Shown here: positions 1 to 8,991 of the stretch, piece after piece
Layout of the letters: every line of letters starts with the position of its first letter
Numbering within the stretch: position 1 is the stretch's first letter
Notes under the pieces: generated by a model
What the model was told of the DNA's origin: nothing
The model's input: only the letters and a program-made list of their open reading frames with translations
Database searches by the model: none
Made by a program: the position numbers and the translations under genes
Assembly: GCF_022601975.1 (NCBI RefSeq)
Contig: NZ_JAKVIR010000003.1
Coordinates: forward strand, 1-64,000
Direction of reading: 5' to 3'
DNA length: 64,000 nucleotides
DNA from: Pontibacter sp. E15-1
Lineage (GTDB): Bacteria; Bacteroidota; Bacteroidia; Cytophagales; Hymenobacteraceae

Positions 1-473
1 TTCCCAAAGAAGATTCACGCTGTCACCAAAGAGGGGTTTCTGCTAAAGGTGCTTGGCTTCTTGTTAGCCAACCATTTTTCTTTTTACCTTTAGAGCCTAC
101 CACACAACTTGAGTTAAAGTATTATAAAATTATTGAGGACTCTTTCGACGAAAATGGAAATCCTATTAGGGAAACAGATTTAACAGAGATTGATGAAAAA
201 ATACTTAAGTTCTTTAATCAAGAAGCAATGGTAATAAGAAACGGGGAAGCTAATTTCGATATTAGATTAGAACCGATTGCTGAGCTCATAAGTAACTTGC
301 GTAAACAAATATTTTTTGTTAAACAAAGAGCAATAGAGTTCTCCGAATCAATTGAATGTCAGCACAAAAATTTAATAATTGATGATGGTGAGAATAAAAG
401 TTATGTGACTTTAATTAATGACATACATACGAGTTTAGAAATTGAATTAAATAAGGTCTTAATTGAAGAATAA
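1..473 (+). CDS. Unknown protein, C-terminal fragment (cut by window edge)
   Basis: The reading frame is open from base 3 to a TAA at 471-473, so this is the last 156 or so residues of a gene that begins before the window. The first ATG inside, at 228, is not the real start because codons upstream of it continue without a stop. The fragment is acidic and rich in Ile, Glu, Asn and Lys, and it looks helical (a stretch around ELISNLRKQIF). I recognise no domain. Its base composition is much more AT-rich than the genes that follow, which suggests an accessory or recently acquired gene. It converges on the TPR gene at 547 with only about 70 bp between them. Confidence 0.6.
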   Translation, partial: PKEDSRCHQRGVSAKGAWLLVSQPFFFLPLEPTTQLELKYYKIIEDSFDENGNPIRETDLTEIDEKILKFFNQEAMVIRNGEANFDIRLEPIAELISNLRKQIFFVKQRAIEFSESIECQHKNLIIDDGENKSYVTLINDIHTSLEIELNKVLIEE

Positions 474-546
474 AAAACCGAACACATAACAGTAGTAGAA
501 TATTTAGCTTTGGCCTCAGCATCCCACCTACCCCAAATTTTCCTAA

Positions 547-2364
547 TTAATTCACTGTATCGCCGCGAAGCTTACGGAAGCGCTTTCGGGCCTCAGCCAC
601 ATATATACTCCCCTTGTGCTTTACCAGCAGGTCGTTGTATAGCTGTTGGGCTTTTTCCTTCTCCTTCAGGTTCTCCTCATAAATATAGGCCATCCGATAT
701 AGGGCATCATCGCTCAGGATGTCGTATTGCGGGTTGCTCACGATCTTCTGGAGGTTCTCCACGGCTTTTGTAAAGTCACCAGTCCGCTCATATATTTTTG
801 CCTTCTGGAAGTAAATCTCATCCGTCAGGCTATGGCTGGGGAACTTCTGCAGCATCGTGTCCAGGGCGGCCTGCGCCTCGGGCAGCTTGTTCTGGAACAC
901 CAGCAGATCAATGGCGGCATACTCCTGCATGGCCACGGTAGAGGTGTCGAGGCCGGTGTTGTCGGTAATCAGCAGGCTCAGGTTCATGGCGTCGTTGGCA
1001 ATCTCGCGACTGGTGGCCAGCTTCAGGATGTCGAGGTGAGCCTGGGCAAGTTCAAAGTCGCCTTTGTAGTAATTGAGGCGGGCGTTGCGCAGCTTGGCCT
1101 CGTGCCCGATCGGCGTTTCCTTATGCGACTTCTCTACCTGCGAGTAGAGCAGCGTGCTCTCCCACGGCTCCCCCTTCAGCAGATAAATATCGCCGAGGGT
1201 AAGCTTGCTGTCGGCCACCAGGTTGGTGTTGGCCCGGGGCATGGCGATGGCCTCCTGCAGTAGCGCGATGGCCTTGTCCTTGTCGTCGAGGTAAAAAGCA
1301 TACAAGCCCGCCATGTGTTGCAGCACTTCCATGGTCTCGGGTTTCCGCCCCACATCGTTCAGCAGCACCTCGTAGTCGGCCAGCAGGGCGCGTATCTTGT
1401 CCTGGCTCACCGGATAGGTATGCTGCACCTGTGCTTCGCGGGCGTTGATGAGGCGCTGTCGCGCCACCAGGTAGTAGGGGCCCTCCGGATATTCCTGCAC
1501 AATGTAGGCAAAAGCCTCGATTGCGCCCTCGTAATCCTCGTTTTTCAGGCTGATCGTGCCCAGTTCCATCACGCGGGTGCCGCCGCTGCGGGTGCGCTTG
1601 TCTACGGCGCGGGCCTGCAGCAGGGCACCGTAAAAGTCGCGGCGCTGCACATACAGCCAGATCAGCAATTCGTTAAACGCCAGCTTGTCTGGCTGCTGCT
1701 GCACCCTCAGAATCAGTTCTTTCTCCAGCGCATCCACGTTCTTGTCTTCGCGCATGCTGCTCTGTAGCATGTTCTGCACATACCCCAGCTCATTTTCGTC
1801 GGCCTGCAGCAGGTTGAGCGCTTCCTTTACGAGGTCCTCTGTTTTCTGCCGGTACATGTATAGCGCGAGCAGTTGGCGGTTGTAGGCAAATGGGTCGTTG
1901 CTCTGCTGGCGGCCACGCAGGTAAGCCTTCTCGGCATAGTCGTAAAGCTCATTCTGGATAAATGCGTTGGCCACTGCCACCACGGTTTCCGGTGACGCGC
2001 CCGCGATCAGCTTCTCAAACTGCTTTGTGGCTGCCTCCTTGTCGCCAGCCGCCAGGTATACCCGGCCCAGGTCTACCTCGTAGGTTGGTACGCCCGGATA
2101 GCGCCTAACCGTTTTCTTCACCAGTTTCTCGGCATCCTTGTAGTTGCGCTGGGCCAGCAGCACCTTCAGGTAATCGGGGTATACCACGCCAAAGAGCCGC
2201 TGCTCTTCTATCAGTTTGCCATACAGCCCCTCCGCCTTGGCGTAGTCGCCCTGGCTCATGTACTGCCGGGCCAGTTCCAGTTCCTGCTGCTGCGCCCGTG
2301 CGGCTGGCGCAGCCAGCAACAGCAGCAAGAAGGCTACAATGTAGTATACTTTCGATCGCGTCAT
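547..2364 (-). CDS. Tetratricopeptide-repeat protein, secreted
   Basis: A 605-residue protein with an N-terminal signal peptide (Lys/Arg start, a run of Leu/Ala, AARAQ cleavage region) followed by tandem TPR-like helical pairs along the whole length. One example is YMSQGDYAKAEGLYGKL near the start; others such as GDFTKAVENLQ lie near the end. TPR arrays are protein-binding scaffolds, so an envelope role is likely, but the partner cannot be read from sequence. I chose the ATG at 2364 because the signal peptide starts there; the longer frame to 2415 adds a polar leader without family character. It is transcribed in the same direction as the PpiD gene upstream, but a terminator at 2581-2607 separates them. 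Confidence 0.85.
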   Translation of the reverse strand: MTRSKVYYIVAFLLLLLAAPAARAQQQELELARQYMSQGDYAKAEGLYGKLIEEQRLFGVVYPDYLKVLLAQRNYKDAEKLVKKTVRRYPGVPTYEVDLGRVYLAAGDKEAATKQFEKLIAGASPETVVAVANAFIQNELYDYAEKAYLRGRQQSNDPFAYNRQLLALYMYRQKTEDLVKEALNLLQADENELGYVQNMLQSSMREDKNVDALEKELILRVQQQPDKLAFNELLIWLYVQRRDFYGALLQARAVDKRTRSGGTRVMELGTISLKNEDYEGAIEAFAYIVQEYPEGPYYLVARQRLINAREAQVQHTYPVSQDKIRALLADYEVLLNDVGRKPETMEVLQHMAGLYAFYLDDKDKAIALLQEAIAMPRANTNLVADSKLTLGDIYLLKGEPWESTLLYSQVEKSHKETPIGHEAKLRNARLNYYKGDFELAQAHLDILKLATSREIANDAMNLSLLITDNTGLDTSTVAMQEYAAIDLLVFQNKLPEAQAALDTMLQKFPSHSLTDEIYFQKAKIYERTGDFTKAVENLQKIVSNPQYDILSDDALYRMAYIYEENLKEKEKAQQLYNDLLVKHKGSIYVAEARKRFRKLRGDTVN

Positions 2365-2580
2365 ATTCTTCAAACGATGTGGTGGCACTTGCTTGTATAA
2401 TCCGTGGCGCTGCATGGCTGGCCGGATGTATGGGTGGTATGTAGCCCGTTCCTTCTTTCTACTGCATTCTGCTTATCCATGACTATCCCGAGAATCAGTT
2501 TTTATCGGAATGTTCCCCGGCAGTATACCTGTCCTTACGAACGGTGCCTAGTTTATCGTGCGCTAAGGCCGGGAAAGCAA

Positions 2581-2607
2581 AAAGCCACTCATTGCGGGAG
2601 TGGCTTT
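2581..2607. terminator. Rho-independent terminator, bidirectional
   Basis: A perfect 10-bp stem (AAAGCCACTC with GAGTGGCTTT) around a 7-base loop, with a T-run on the plus side and an A-run on the minus side. It lies 24 bp beyond the stop of the PpiD-like gene, which it most likely terminates on the minus strand. Confidence 0.8.
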
Positions 2608-2630
2608 TTGTATACTGAATTTCCGGCAGG

Positions 2631-4739
2631 TTAAAAGAACCTCACGCGGTTATCTTTGATGTCAGATTTCTCTTTGATCGCTTCAAATGCATCGTTCTCG
2701 GCGCGGCCAGCGCGTGTGGCGCGCAGCTGCTCTTTCACGTTCGTGAAGTCGTTGATTTCAGGGGCAGGGCTCAGTTGCGTCAGCTCTACCATCAGCACGC
2801 CTCCCTGGCCTTCAAACGGGGCCGTGCGGGCACCGGGCTTCAGGCCGAACGCCTTGCCAACGGCCACCGGCTCCACACCTATACCCGGTATGGCGGCAGA
2901 AGCAAGCGTTACGTTGTCCGCGGCTCTCACCAGGGCCTCAGCGCCATAGCTGGCGGCAATCTGATCAAGGGTACCTTTCTGGCTTTTCAGCTTCGCGATG
3001 ATCTGTTGTGCCTTTACCTCGTTGCGTACGGCGGCAGTCAGTTCGTCTTTGATGTCCTCTACCTGCGCATAGCCTTTCTCGCGCTTGTTGGTGAGCGTGG
3101 CAACCACAAACTGGTCATCGATCTCAAACACCGGAGACACGTCACCTACCTCTGTGTCTTTGGCATATGCCCAACGCACCAGTTCACGGGCGTTGTTCAG
3201 GTTGTTCACCACGATGTTGTTTTTACCGATCGCGATGGCTTCTTCTTTCACCAGCGATGGGTTTTTGGCGGCATTCTCGTTAAACTCCTCGGTGCTTTTG
3301 CTGGTACCGGCCAACTCATCGGCAATGCCGTAAGCGGCATCGCGGGTTGTTTCGCTTGCCTCGATGGCGCGCTGCACGGCAGCCACCTGGTATGATTCCG
3401 TTGATTTAGGGGCAGTTATCTTCACCACATGGAAGCCATACTCTGTTTCCACCAGGCTAGGCAGCAAGCCTGGGCCCGAGGCGGCAAACACGGCGGCATC
3501 AAACGCTGGCACCATCCGGCCTTTAGAAAACCAGCCCAGGTCGCCACCTGAGGAAGCGGTGCCGTCTGTGCCGTATTGGGCAGCCATCTGGGCAAAGTCA
3601 GCGCCGTTCTTGATCTGCGTCAGCACGTCCTGTGCCTTGGTTTTGGCGGCGGCCTTTGCTTCCGGCGTTTCGTTTTCCGGTCGTATCAGGATATGGCTTG
3701 CCTTTGTGGCCACGTCTCCCTCTTTCACGTCAGACACTTTAAACAGCGACAGGGTGCCGTTCTGTGTGAACGGGCCATATACCTTGCCTTTCTGCAGGGG
3801 CAGTTGGTCGCGCAGTTGCTCAGGCAGTTCGCCCGGGTTGCGGTATGCGCCGTTGAATGGTGCGTCGGAGTTCGCGTTCACGAAAGAAGAGTCATTCTCC
3901 GATGCCGCAAACTGCTGCGACAAGGTGCTGATCTCCTGCGTGAGGTAGGTGCTGTCTTCGGAAGAAGCGCTCACCGGTATGGTCACGAACTGGACCGAGC
4001 GGCCTTCTTCCACCTTATACAGCTCTTTGTTGCGCTCGTAGTAGCCTTTCAGCTGGGCGTCGGTTACGGACACAGAAGAATCCGAAACGCTGAAGTAGGG
4101 CACGTATAGCACCTTCAGGCTGGCTGCGCTGTTCTGGGCGTTGTAGTACCTTTTTGCCTCCGCACCAGTTATGTACACCGTTTTGCTCAGCATGTTCATG
4201 TACTTGGTCTGCTTGCGGTCGTTAAAGATGCTCTGCTCGAAGTTAACCCACATCGGGCGGGCGTTGGGGCCCATCTGGTCCAGATTCTGCAGGTACTGCA
4301 CCACCTGACTGCGGTCGAACTCACCTGTTTGCGGGTTCGTGAAGGCCTGCTTCACAGACGGGTGTATGTTGTTGCCCTGCACCATGTCCGCCAGTTCTTC
4401 TTCGGTGACGGTGATGCCCAGGCGGTCGTATTCTTTCTGAAGCGCAATCTTAAAGATCAGCTGGTTCCAGGCTTGCTCGCGCAGCATTGCCAGTTCGCCT
4501 TCGTTGGCGGCGCGGCCGGTGCGGTTTTCGTAATCTGCTTTTGCCTGTTGCAGCACCTGGTCAAACTCCTGATAGTCGATTTCCTCGCCGGCGATCTCGC
4601 CCACGGTGTTTGTATCGTTTCCCAGAAGCCTTGAGTTAGGGCCTAGTAAGTCGCCGCCTACCACAAAAACACCAAGCCCTATGGCAATGGCGCCCACGGC
4701 CCAACCAGACTTCTCTCTAATCTTGTTAATTAATGCCAT
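2631..4739 (-). CDS. ppiD: Periplasmic peptidyl-prolyl isomerase / foldase (PpiD-SurA type)
   Basis: A 702-residue membrane-anchored chaperone. Residues 1-35 give a short cytoplasmic start and one transmembrane helix (GAIAIGLGVFVVGG). A SurA_N-like helical region follows at about 40-190. A parvulin rotamase domain sits at about 340-440, recognisable by KASHILIRPE, GADFAQMAAQYGTD, GGDLGWFSKGRMVPAFD and EYGFHVVKI. PpiD proteins sit in the inner membrane and help newly secreted outer-membrane proteins to fold. Here the gene is last in a run of envelope genes (lptC, small membrane protein, CNNM protein), which fits that job. The length is a little above the roughly 620 residues of enterobacterial PpiD. 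The symbol is by family; orthology is not proven. Confidence 0.85.
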   Translation of the reverse strand: MALINKIREKSGWAVGAIAIGLGVFVVGGDLLGPNSRLLGNDTNTVGEIAGEEIDYQEFDQVLQQAKADYENRTGRAANEGELAMLREQAWNQLIFKIALQKEYDRLGITVTEEELADMVQGNNIHPSVKQAFTNPQTGEFDRSQVVQYLQNLDQMGPNARPMWVNFEQSIFNDRKQTKYMNMLSKTVYITGAEAKRYYNAQNSAASLKVLYVPYFSVSDSSVSVTDAQLKGYYERNKELYKVEEGRSVQFVTIPVSASSEDSTYLTQEISTLSQQFAASENDSSFVNANSDAPFNGAYRNPGELPEQLRDQLPLQKGKVYGPFTQNGTLSLFKVSDVKEGDVATKASHILIRPENETPEAKAAAKTKAQDVLTQIKNGADFAQMAAQYGTDGTASSGGDLGWFSKGRMVPAFDAAVFAASGPGLLPSLVETEYGFHVVKITAPKSTESYQVAAVQRAIEASETTRDAAYGIADELAGTSKSTEEFNENAAKNPSLVKEEAIAIGKNNIVVNNLNNARELVRWAYAKDTEVGDVSPVFEIDDQFVVATLTNKREKGYAQVEDIKDELTAAVRNEVKAQQIIAKLKSQKGTLDQIAASYGAEALVRAADNVTLASAAIPGIGVEPVAVGKAFGLKPGARTAPFEGQGGVLMVELTQLSPAPEINDFTNVKEQLRATRAGRAENDAFEAIKEKSDIKDNRVRFF

Positions 4740-4813
4740 TCTTTATTTAGATATAAAAGGATTGTGCAAAATAAGGTTAATCGCGTTAAAATTCAAAATT
4801 TTTATCCGCCAGT

Positions 4814-6118
4814 TTACCCGGCAGCATCTGCCTGATTCTCTGTGTTTTTTACCAGCTTCACGGCATCTATGCGGTTCTCATCCATGGTGAGCACCCCAAT
4901 GGTATAGGGGGGCACCGACACTTCGTCGCCGGGCAGCGGTATCTCCCCAAATGCAGACAAAACTAGCCCGCCTAAGGTTTCATACTCTCCCTCGGGCAGG
5001 CCCATGCCGTACTTTTCGTTCAGGTAGTCAATCTCATGGCGCCCGCTCAGGATGTAAATTCCCTTGTCGGGCAGCACCTGCTCCAGCAGCGCCTGGTTCA
5101 GGTCATACTCGTCTTCTATCTCCCCGAAGATCTCCTCGATCACGTCCTCCACCGTCACGATGCCGGAGGTGCCGCCAAACTCGTCTACCACCACGGCCAC
5201 GCTGCGGTGCTCCGACACAAACTTGACGAACAGCTCGCTGGCCAGCATGCTTTCAGGCACCATGCTCACCGGGGCCAGAATCTCGGAAATGCTGCCGGGC
5301 TGCTTAAACATGGCCAGCTGGTGGCAGTAGCCGATGATGTTGTCGATAGAGTCTTCGTAAACCAGTATCTTGGAATGGCCCGTCTCCACAAAGGCCTCCC
5401 CCAGCTCTTTTACCGATGCCTCCACCTCCACCGCCTTTATCTCGGTGCGCGGCACCATGCACTCGCGCACCTTCACGGTTTTAAAGTCGAGGGCGTTGTG
5501 GAAGATGAGCGGGTCAATCTCCGGGGCGTCCTCCTGCTCGGGGTGGTATAGGCGGTTTTTGATGAAGGCGTTGAGGTCGGTGAACCCGAACACCGGCTTC
5601 TCCTCAGAAAACTCGATCTTAAAGAGTTTCTCGGCCACCCACTTGCTCAGGCCCACAATCAGGAACACCACCGGGTATAGCAGGTAATACACCAGCAGGA
5701 TAGGCACCGCCAGCACCCGCAGCATGCGGTTCGGGTCGATGGCGAAGAGGCTGCGGGGCAGGAACTCCGCCGTGAGCACCACCACCACCGCGGCCACCAC
5801 GATTTGCAGCATCAGGATGAGCAGCCCGAACTGCAGGGCGTCGGGAAGGATGTAGGCGTACAGCACCTGGTGCAGCACACTGGCAATGGCCAGCCCGTAC
5901 AGCACCAGCGCCAGCGTGTTGCCGATGAGCATGGTGCCCATCAGGCGGGCGGGGCGCTGCAGCAGAAACCACAGGATGCGCCCCGACAGTTCCCCGTTTT
6001 TCTCACTCAGCTCTATCTGGATTTTGTTTGCGGCCATAAAGGCCATCTCGATGCCCGAGAAAAAGGCAGAGAACAAGAGGGCAATTCCTAAAACGATGAT
6101 CTGACTGGGGTCTACCAT
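4814..6118 (-). CDS. CNNM/CorC (hemolysin family) protein, GldE-like
   Basis: A 434-residue protein with the CNNM/HlyC-CorC layout. The DUF21 membrane domain spans about residues 1-190 with several hydrophobic helices (start VDPSQIIVLGIALLFSAFFSGIEMAF in pieces). A CBS pair follows at about 205-330 (VRECMVPRTEI, EHRSVAVVVDEFGGTSGIVT). The CorC_HlyC transporter-associated domain closes the protein (about 345-430, LSGRHEIDYLN and YETLGGLVL). Family members are implicated in magnesium or cobalt handling. In gliding Bacteroidota the GldE paralogue has the same architecture, so this may be either type. It follows a 57-residue membrane protein by 23 bp and lies upstream of ppiD in the same direction. 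Confidence 0.85.
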   Translation of the reverse strand: MVDPSQIIVLGIALLFSAFFSGIEMAFMAANKIQIELSEKNGELSGRILWFLLQRPARLMGTMLIGNTLALVLYGLAIASVLHQVLYAYILPDALQFGLLILMLQIVVAAVVVVLTAEFLPRSLFAIDPNRMLRVLAVPILLVYYLLYPVVFLIVGLSKWVAEKLFKIEFSEEKPVFGFTDLNAFIKNRLYHPEQEDAPEIDPLIFHNALDFKTVKVRECMVPRTEIKAVEVEASVKELGEAFVETGHSKILVYEDSIDNIIGYCHQLAMFKQPGSISEILAPVSMVPESMLASELFVKFVSEHRSVAVVVDEFGGTSGIVTVEDVIEEIFGEIEDEYDLNQALLEQVLPDKGIYILSGRHEIDYLNEKYGMGLPEGEYETLGGLVLSAFGEIPLPGDEVSVPPYTIGVLTMDENRIDAVKLVKNTENQADAAG

Positions 6119-6141
6119 ATATGCTTTGCGTCCGGGATCAC

Positions 6142-6315
6142 TCAGGCACCGTGCTTCTTGTTGCGGTAGTAATACAGCATAAACAGCACCAGGCCAATCA
6201 TGTAGAGCCAGTAGTTGCCGATAATATCCTGCTCTACGATGCTGCGGTGCACGCCGATCACCATCACCACAAAAGACAACGACAGTAAAATTATATTTGT
6301 GAGCTTTTGGTTCAT
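6142..6315 (-). CDS. 57-residue two-helix membrane protein in the lptC operon
   Basis: A small gene read directly from the minus strand. It starts with ATG at 6315, overlapping the lptC stop as TAATG, and ends with TGA at 6142-6144. The product begins MNQKLTNIILLSLSFVVMVIG and ends YRNKKHGA. It has two hydrophobic segments (about residues 6-22 and 34-50) and a basic tail. The one-base stop/start coupling to lptC and the 23-bp gap to the CNNM gene argue strongly for a translated gene. I do not recognise a family; inner-membrane placement is inferred. Confidence 0.75.
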   Translation of the reverse strand: MNQKLTNIILLSLSFVVMVIGVHRSIVEQDIIGNYWLYMIGLVLFMLYYYRNKKHGA

Positions 6316-6851
6316 TACTCTTTCATATCGATGATACCCGTGACGTCACGGATTCTGTAATTTGAGAAGTCCTGGTTTGCCTGCAGCCCGTTTCCCATGA
6401 TGATCTGCTCCGGCGTCGTGATCCGCACGAACTTGTCGGTGTAAATCTTGGCCCGGCGCTTGTCCCAGTACAGCTCCTCTGTCTCGAGTTTCTCTTTCTT
6501 GGCCAGGTTCTCTACCACCACGTTGCCCCTTGCCAGGAAGAGGCTTTTGTTGCGGTCCTGCTTGCCGTAGTTGGCCTTCAGGGTAGAGGTTACCTGCCCT
6601 TCCTGCTCATAGAACTCCACGAAGAGGCCCTCTGGGAAAACCCCGTCACCCGTCTCAAACTCCTGTTGCAAGGGGGCCTGCAGCTTGATCAGCAGCTTTG
6701 CCGAGTCGCTGTAGAGCGTCACCACGTCATGGTTCTCCATGGTGGGGCCCGTGTACTTGGGCTCCTGGTCCGGGTCTCTCAGCTCTTCATTACAGCCGAA
6801 CCCGAGCATGACCATCAGCGCCATCAGACTGGCTATATATGCGTGTCGCAT
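6315..6851 (-). CDS. lptC: LPS export protein LptC, lipoprotein form
   Basis: LptC takes lipopolysaccharide from the inner-membrane LptBFG transporter and passes it to LptA. This 178-residue protein has a lipoprotein signal (hydrophobic stretch ending LGFGC, lipobox Cys at about residue 20) and then an all-beta LptC/OstA-like body: VTLYSDSAKLLIKLQAP, VFPEGLFVEFY, NVVVENLAKKEKLETEELYWD, IYTDKFVRITTPEQIIMG. The lipid anchor in place of a membrane helix is a Bacteroidota habit as I recall it. The start at 6851 is supported by an AAGGGAAG ribosome site just upstream; the frame to 6887 would bury the signal. It is followed by the coupled small membrane-protein gene. Confidence 0.85.
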   Translation of the reverse strand: MRHAYIASLMALMVMLGFGCNEELRDPDQEPKYTGPTMENHDVVTLYSDSAKLLIKLQAPLQQEFETGDGVFPEGLFVEFYEQEGQVTSTLKANYGKQDRNKSLFLARGNVVVENLAKKEKLETEELYWDKRRAKIYTDKFVRITTPEQIIMGNGLQANQDFSNYRIRDVTGIIDMKE

Positions 6852-6937
6852 TGTTGTCTTCCCTTCTGTTTGGTGTGAATTTAGCAAATTCTGCGCTATT
6901 GTGGCGCACTTCTCTGGCAGGCTGGTGTGCCATGTAA

Positions 6938-6962
6938 AAAGGCCGCTTCAAAAACGGCCTTT
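6938..6962 (-). terminator. Rho-independent terminator after the barrel-protein gene
   Basis: Stem AAAGGCCG / CGGCCTTT with a 9-base loop. Reading on the minus strand it is followed by a T-run, and it sits 30 bp past the stop of the outer-membrane protein gene and before lptC. It therefore divides the long minus-strand run into two transcription units, perhaps partially. Confidence 0.7.
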
Positions 6963-6991
6963 CATGTTGTCAGTAAATCGTGTGGCGGCGG

Positions 6992-8272
6992 TTAGTCTAC
7001 CCTGCGCTTGATGAACCACCTGCTGTTTACCGTGAAACCGAGGCCGAACTGGAAGTAGTCTTCCTTGATCAGGCCGCTCTGGGTGGTGCCCCGCTCCCCG
7101 TAGCCAAACGAAACGCTCAGCTGGTACATGTCATACACGGTGGAGCGCCCGATCGGAAGCGTCGCCCCTGCCGTCACGCCTTTGTCCGTGATTCCCTGCC
7201 CGTTTTGCTGGTATGGCGTCTCGCTGTAGTAGAGTCCGCCACGGTACATGATGCGCTTGAGGTAGCTGTCGATGGCATTTGCGTTGGGTGTGTACTCGCC
7301 GCCAACGGCCATGCGGTAGCTGTCGCGCAGCTCGCCTGTCTGCCCCTCAAAGTTCTTGTAGTCAGACCATTTGTAGCTGACATACTCTGCGGCCAGGGTG
7401 AGGTTGGAGTTATTGTCGAGGCTGATCCCGGCTTTATAGTTAGACGGAAGAGTGACCTTGTTCTCAGAAGTGCTGCCCAGGACGGCGTCCGGCTCTGTGA
7501 TCCGCTCAAATGTGAGCGTACGCTCGGCGTTCAGCTTCGAATCGAAACTGTATACCCCACCGGCGCTCAGAAAGAGCTTGTCCGTCAGTTTCTGGCGATA
7601 GTTGGCCCCTGCCTTAAACAGGAACCCGCGGTAGTTGGTGCGGTCAACCAATGAGACGCGCTCTTGCTGCACCGACTCCAGGTTGGGGTCGCTCACGATA
7701 CTGGCCGACTCGCTGGCGATGTTGCCGAAAAGGTAAGACGCGCTTCCTCCCACGGTAAGGCCTCCGGTAATTTTCACGCCGTGCGCAAAGTAGGCCTCCG
7801 ACAGCCCGCCGCTGCCCACATACTGCTTAAAGAGCGTAGCCTCGGGGTTGCCCTCTATCGGGCTGGTTACGGTGGTGGTATAGTTTACGGTGGAGAACGG
7901 GCGCAGACCAGTGGCAGCGCTCCAGCGCTTAGACACCGGCACAGAAAGCGACAGATTGTGCAGGTTTCCGTTCCCGTCTACCTGCGAGTTGCTCTCGTTG
8001 CTCACGCGCTTTACCTGCCCTGCAATCCCCATATCAAAATTGGTAATGCTGTTGTAGTACAACAGGGCGGGGTTGGAGGTGTTCACCTGATAGCTGTTGC
8101 CGGAGCTCACGCCTATGCCCGCCATACCGGCGTTGCGGATGTTACCGTAGTTTTCGTTTATTTCGCCCAGCCCGAAGCGGGAATATGGAGTATTGCTGAT
8201 AAGCTGTGCTTGTGTGGTATGCGCCATACACAGCGCGGCAAGGCCAACCAGTACTCGGAGTGTCTTATACAT
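6992..8272 (-). CDS. Outer-membrane beta-barrel protein (FadL/PorV-like fold)
   Basis: A 426-residue protein with a signal peptide (ending MAHTTQAQ). Long alternating polar/hydrophobic strands follow and run to an aromatic C-terminal end (FQFGLGFTVNSRWFIKRRVD), as expected for an outer-membrane barrel. The early segment PYSRFGLGEI...NAGMAGIGVS...NPALLYY resembles Bacteroidota barrel proteins related to FadL/PorV, where the NPA motif is common. The substrate is unknown. It overlaps the 3' end of coaX by 8 bp (translational coupling), and a terminator follows at 6938-6962. Confidence 0.8.
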   Translation of the reverse strand: MYKTLRVLVGLAALCMAHTTQAQLISNTPYSRFGLGEINENYGNIRNAGMAGIGVSSGNSYQVNTSNPALLYYNSITNFDMGIAGQVKRVSNESNSQVDGNGNLHNLSLSVPVSKRWSAATGLRPFSTVNYTTTVTSPIEGNPEATLFKQYVGSGGLSEAYFAHGVKITGGLTVGGSASYLFGNIASESASIVSDPNLESVQQERVSLVDRTNYRGFLFKAGANYRQKLTDKLFLSAGGVYSFDSKLNAERTLTFERITEPDAVLGSTSENKVTLPSNYKAGISLDNNSNLTLAAEYVSYKWSDYKNFEGQTGELRDSYRMAVGGEYTPNANAIDSYLKRIMYRGGLYYSETPYQQNGQGITDKGVTAGATLPIGRSTVYDMYQLSVSFGYGERGTTQSGLIKEDYFQFGLGFTVNSRWFIKRRVD

Positions 8273-8987
8273 TATGTGTCAATATTCTGTGAAGCCCGAT
8301 TAAGACCAGTTCAGGAATTACAAAGATGCGTCCTTTTAAGTTACTTTCAAAAAATCCGGCATCGCCCCCGCAAAGTATAACCACCAGATCGGCAGCTTTT
8401 TCGGTATAGGCCTGGATAAAGCCGTTCAATTCGGCCACGGTGCCTGCCAGCACACCGCTGCGGATAGACTCCTCGGTGGTTTGGCCCGTGAGCGGAAACG
8501 CGTCTCCGGTTCGCTGTACTAACGGCAGCCGCTGGGTAAAAGTGTGCAGGGCTTTGAATTTCATGGTAAGGCCCGGCGAGATGCCGCCGCCCTGGTAACA
8601 GCCTTCGCTGTCTATAAAATCATGCGTGATGCAGGTGCCGGCGTCAAACACCAGACAGTTGCGGTTTGGGAAGAGGTAACTGGCCCCCACTGCCCCCGCT
8701 ATCCGGTCTACGCCCAGCGTCTGGGGCGTTTTATACCGGTTAGAAACAGGCAAGGCTGTCTGCGCCGTCAGCTCCACGAGCTTACCGGTTACAGACAGCC
8801 TCTGCTGTATGGGTTGCGTGCTTTGCGCCACCGAGGCGACAATGGCATGGGCAAAGGCCTGGTTCAGGAGCTCTTCGGGCAGTTGGTCCTGCCCTTCAAA
8901 ATACCCCTGCCTTACCAGCGCACCCTCTTCTGAGAAGATGCCATACTTTGTGCCGGTGTTCCCGATGTCGATGGCGACGCTGCGCAT
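8265..8987 (-). CDS. coaX: Type III pantothenate kinase
   Basis: CoaX phosphorylates pantothenate in the first step of coenzyme A synthesis in the cytoplasm. The 240-residue product has the ASKHA nucleotide-binding elements in order: AIDIGNTGTKYGIF at the N-terminus, TLGVDRIAGAVGA at about 90-105, NCLVFDAGTCITHDFID at about 110-126 and GGGISPGLTMKFKALHTFT at about 134-152. The length is typical. It starts 4 bp after the stop of the pseudouridine synthase gene and overlaps the barrel-protein gene by 8 bp, so it lies within one operon. Confidence 0.93.
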   Translation of the reverse strand: MRSVAIDIGNTGTKYGIFSEEGALVRQGYFEGQDQLPEELLNQAFAHAIVASVAQSTQPIQQRLSVTGKLVELTAQTALPVSNRYKTPQTLGVDRIAGAVGASYLFPNRNCLVFDAGTCITHDFIDSEGCYQGGGISPGLTMKFKALHTFTQRLPLVQRTGDAFPLTGQTTEESIRSGVLAGTVAELNGFIQAYTEKAADLVVILCGGDAGFFESNLKGRIFVIPELVLIGLHRILTHNV

Positions 8988-8991
8988 ATGC

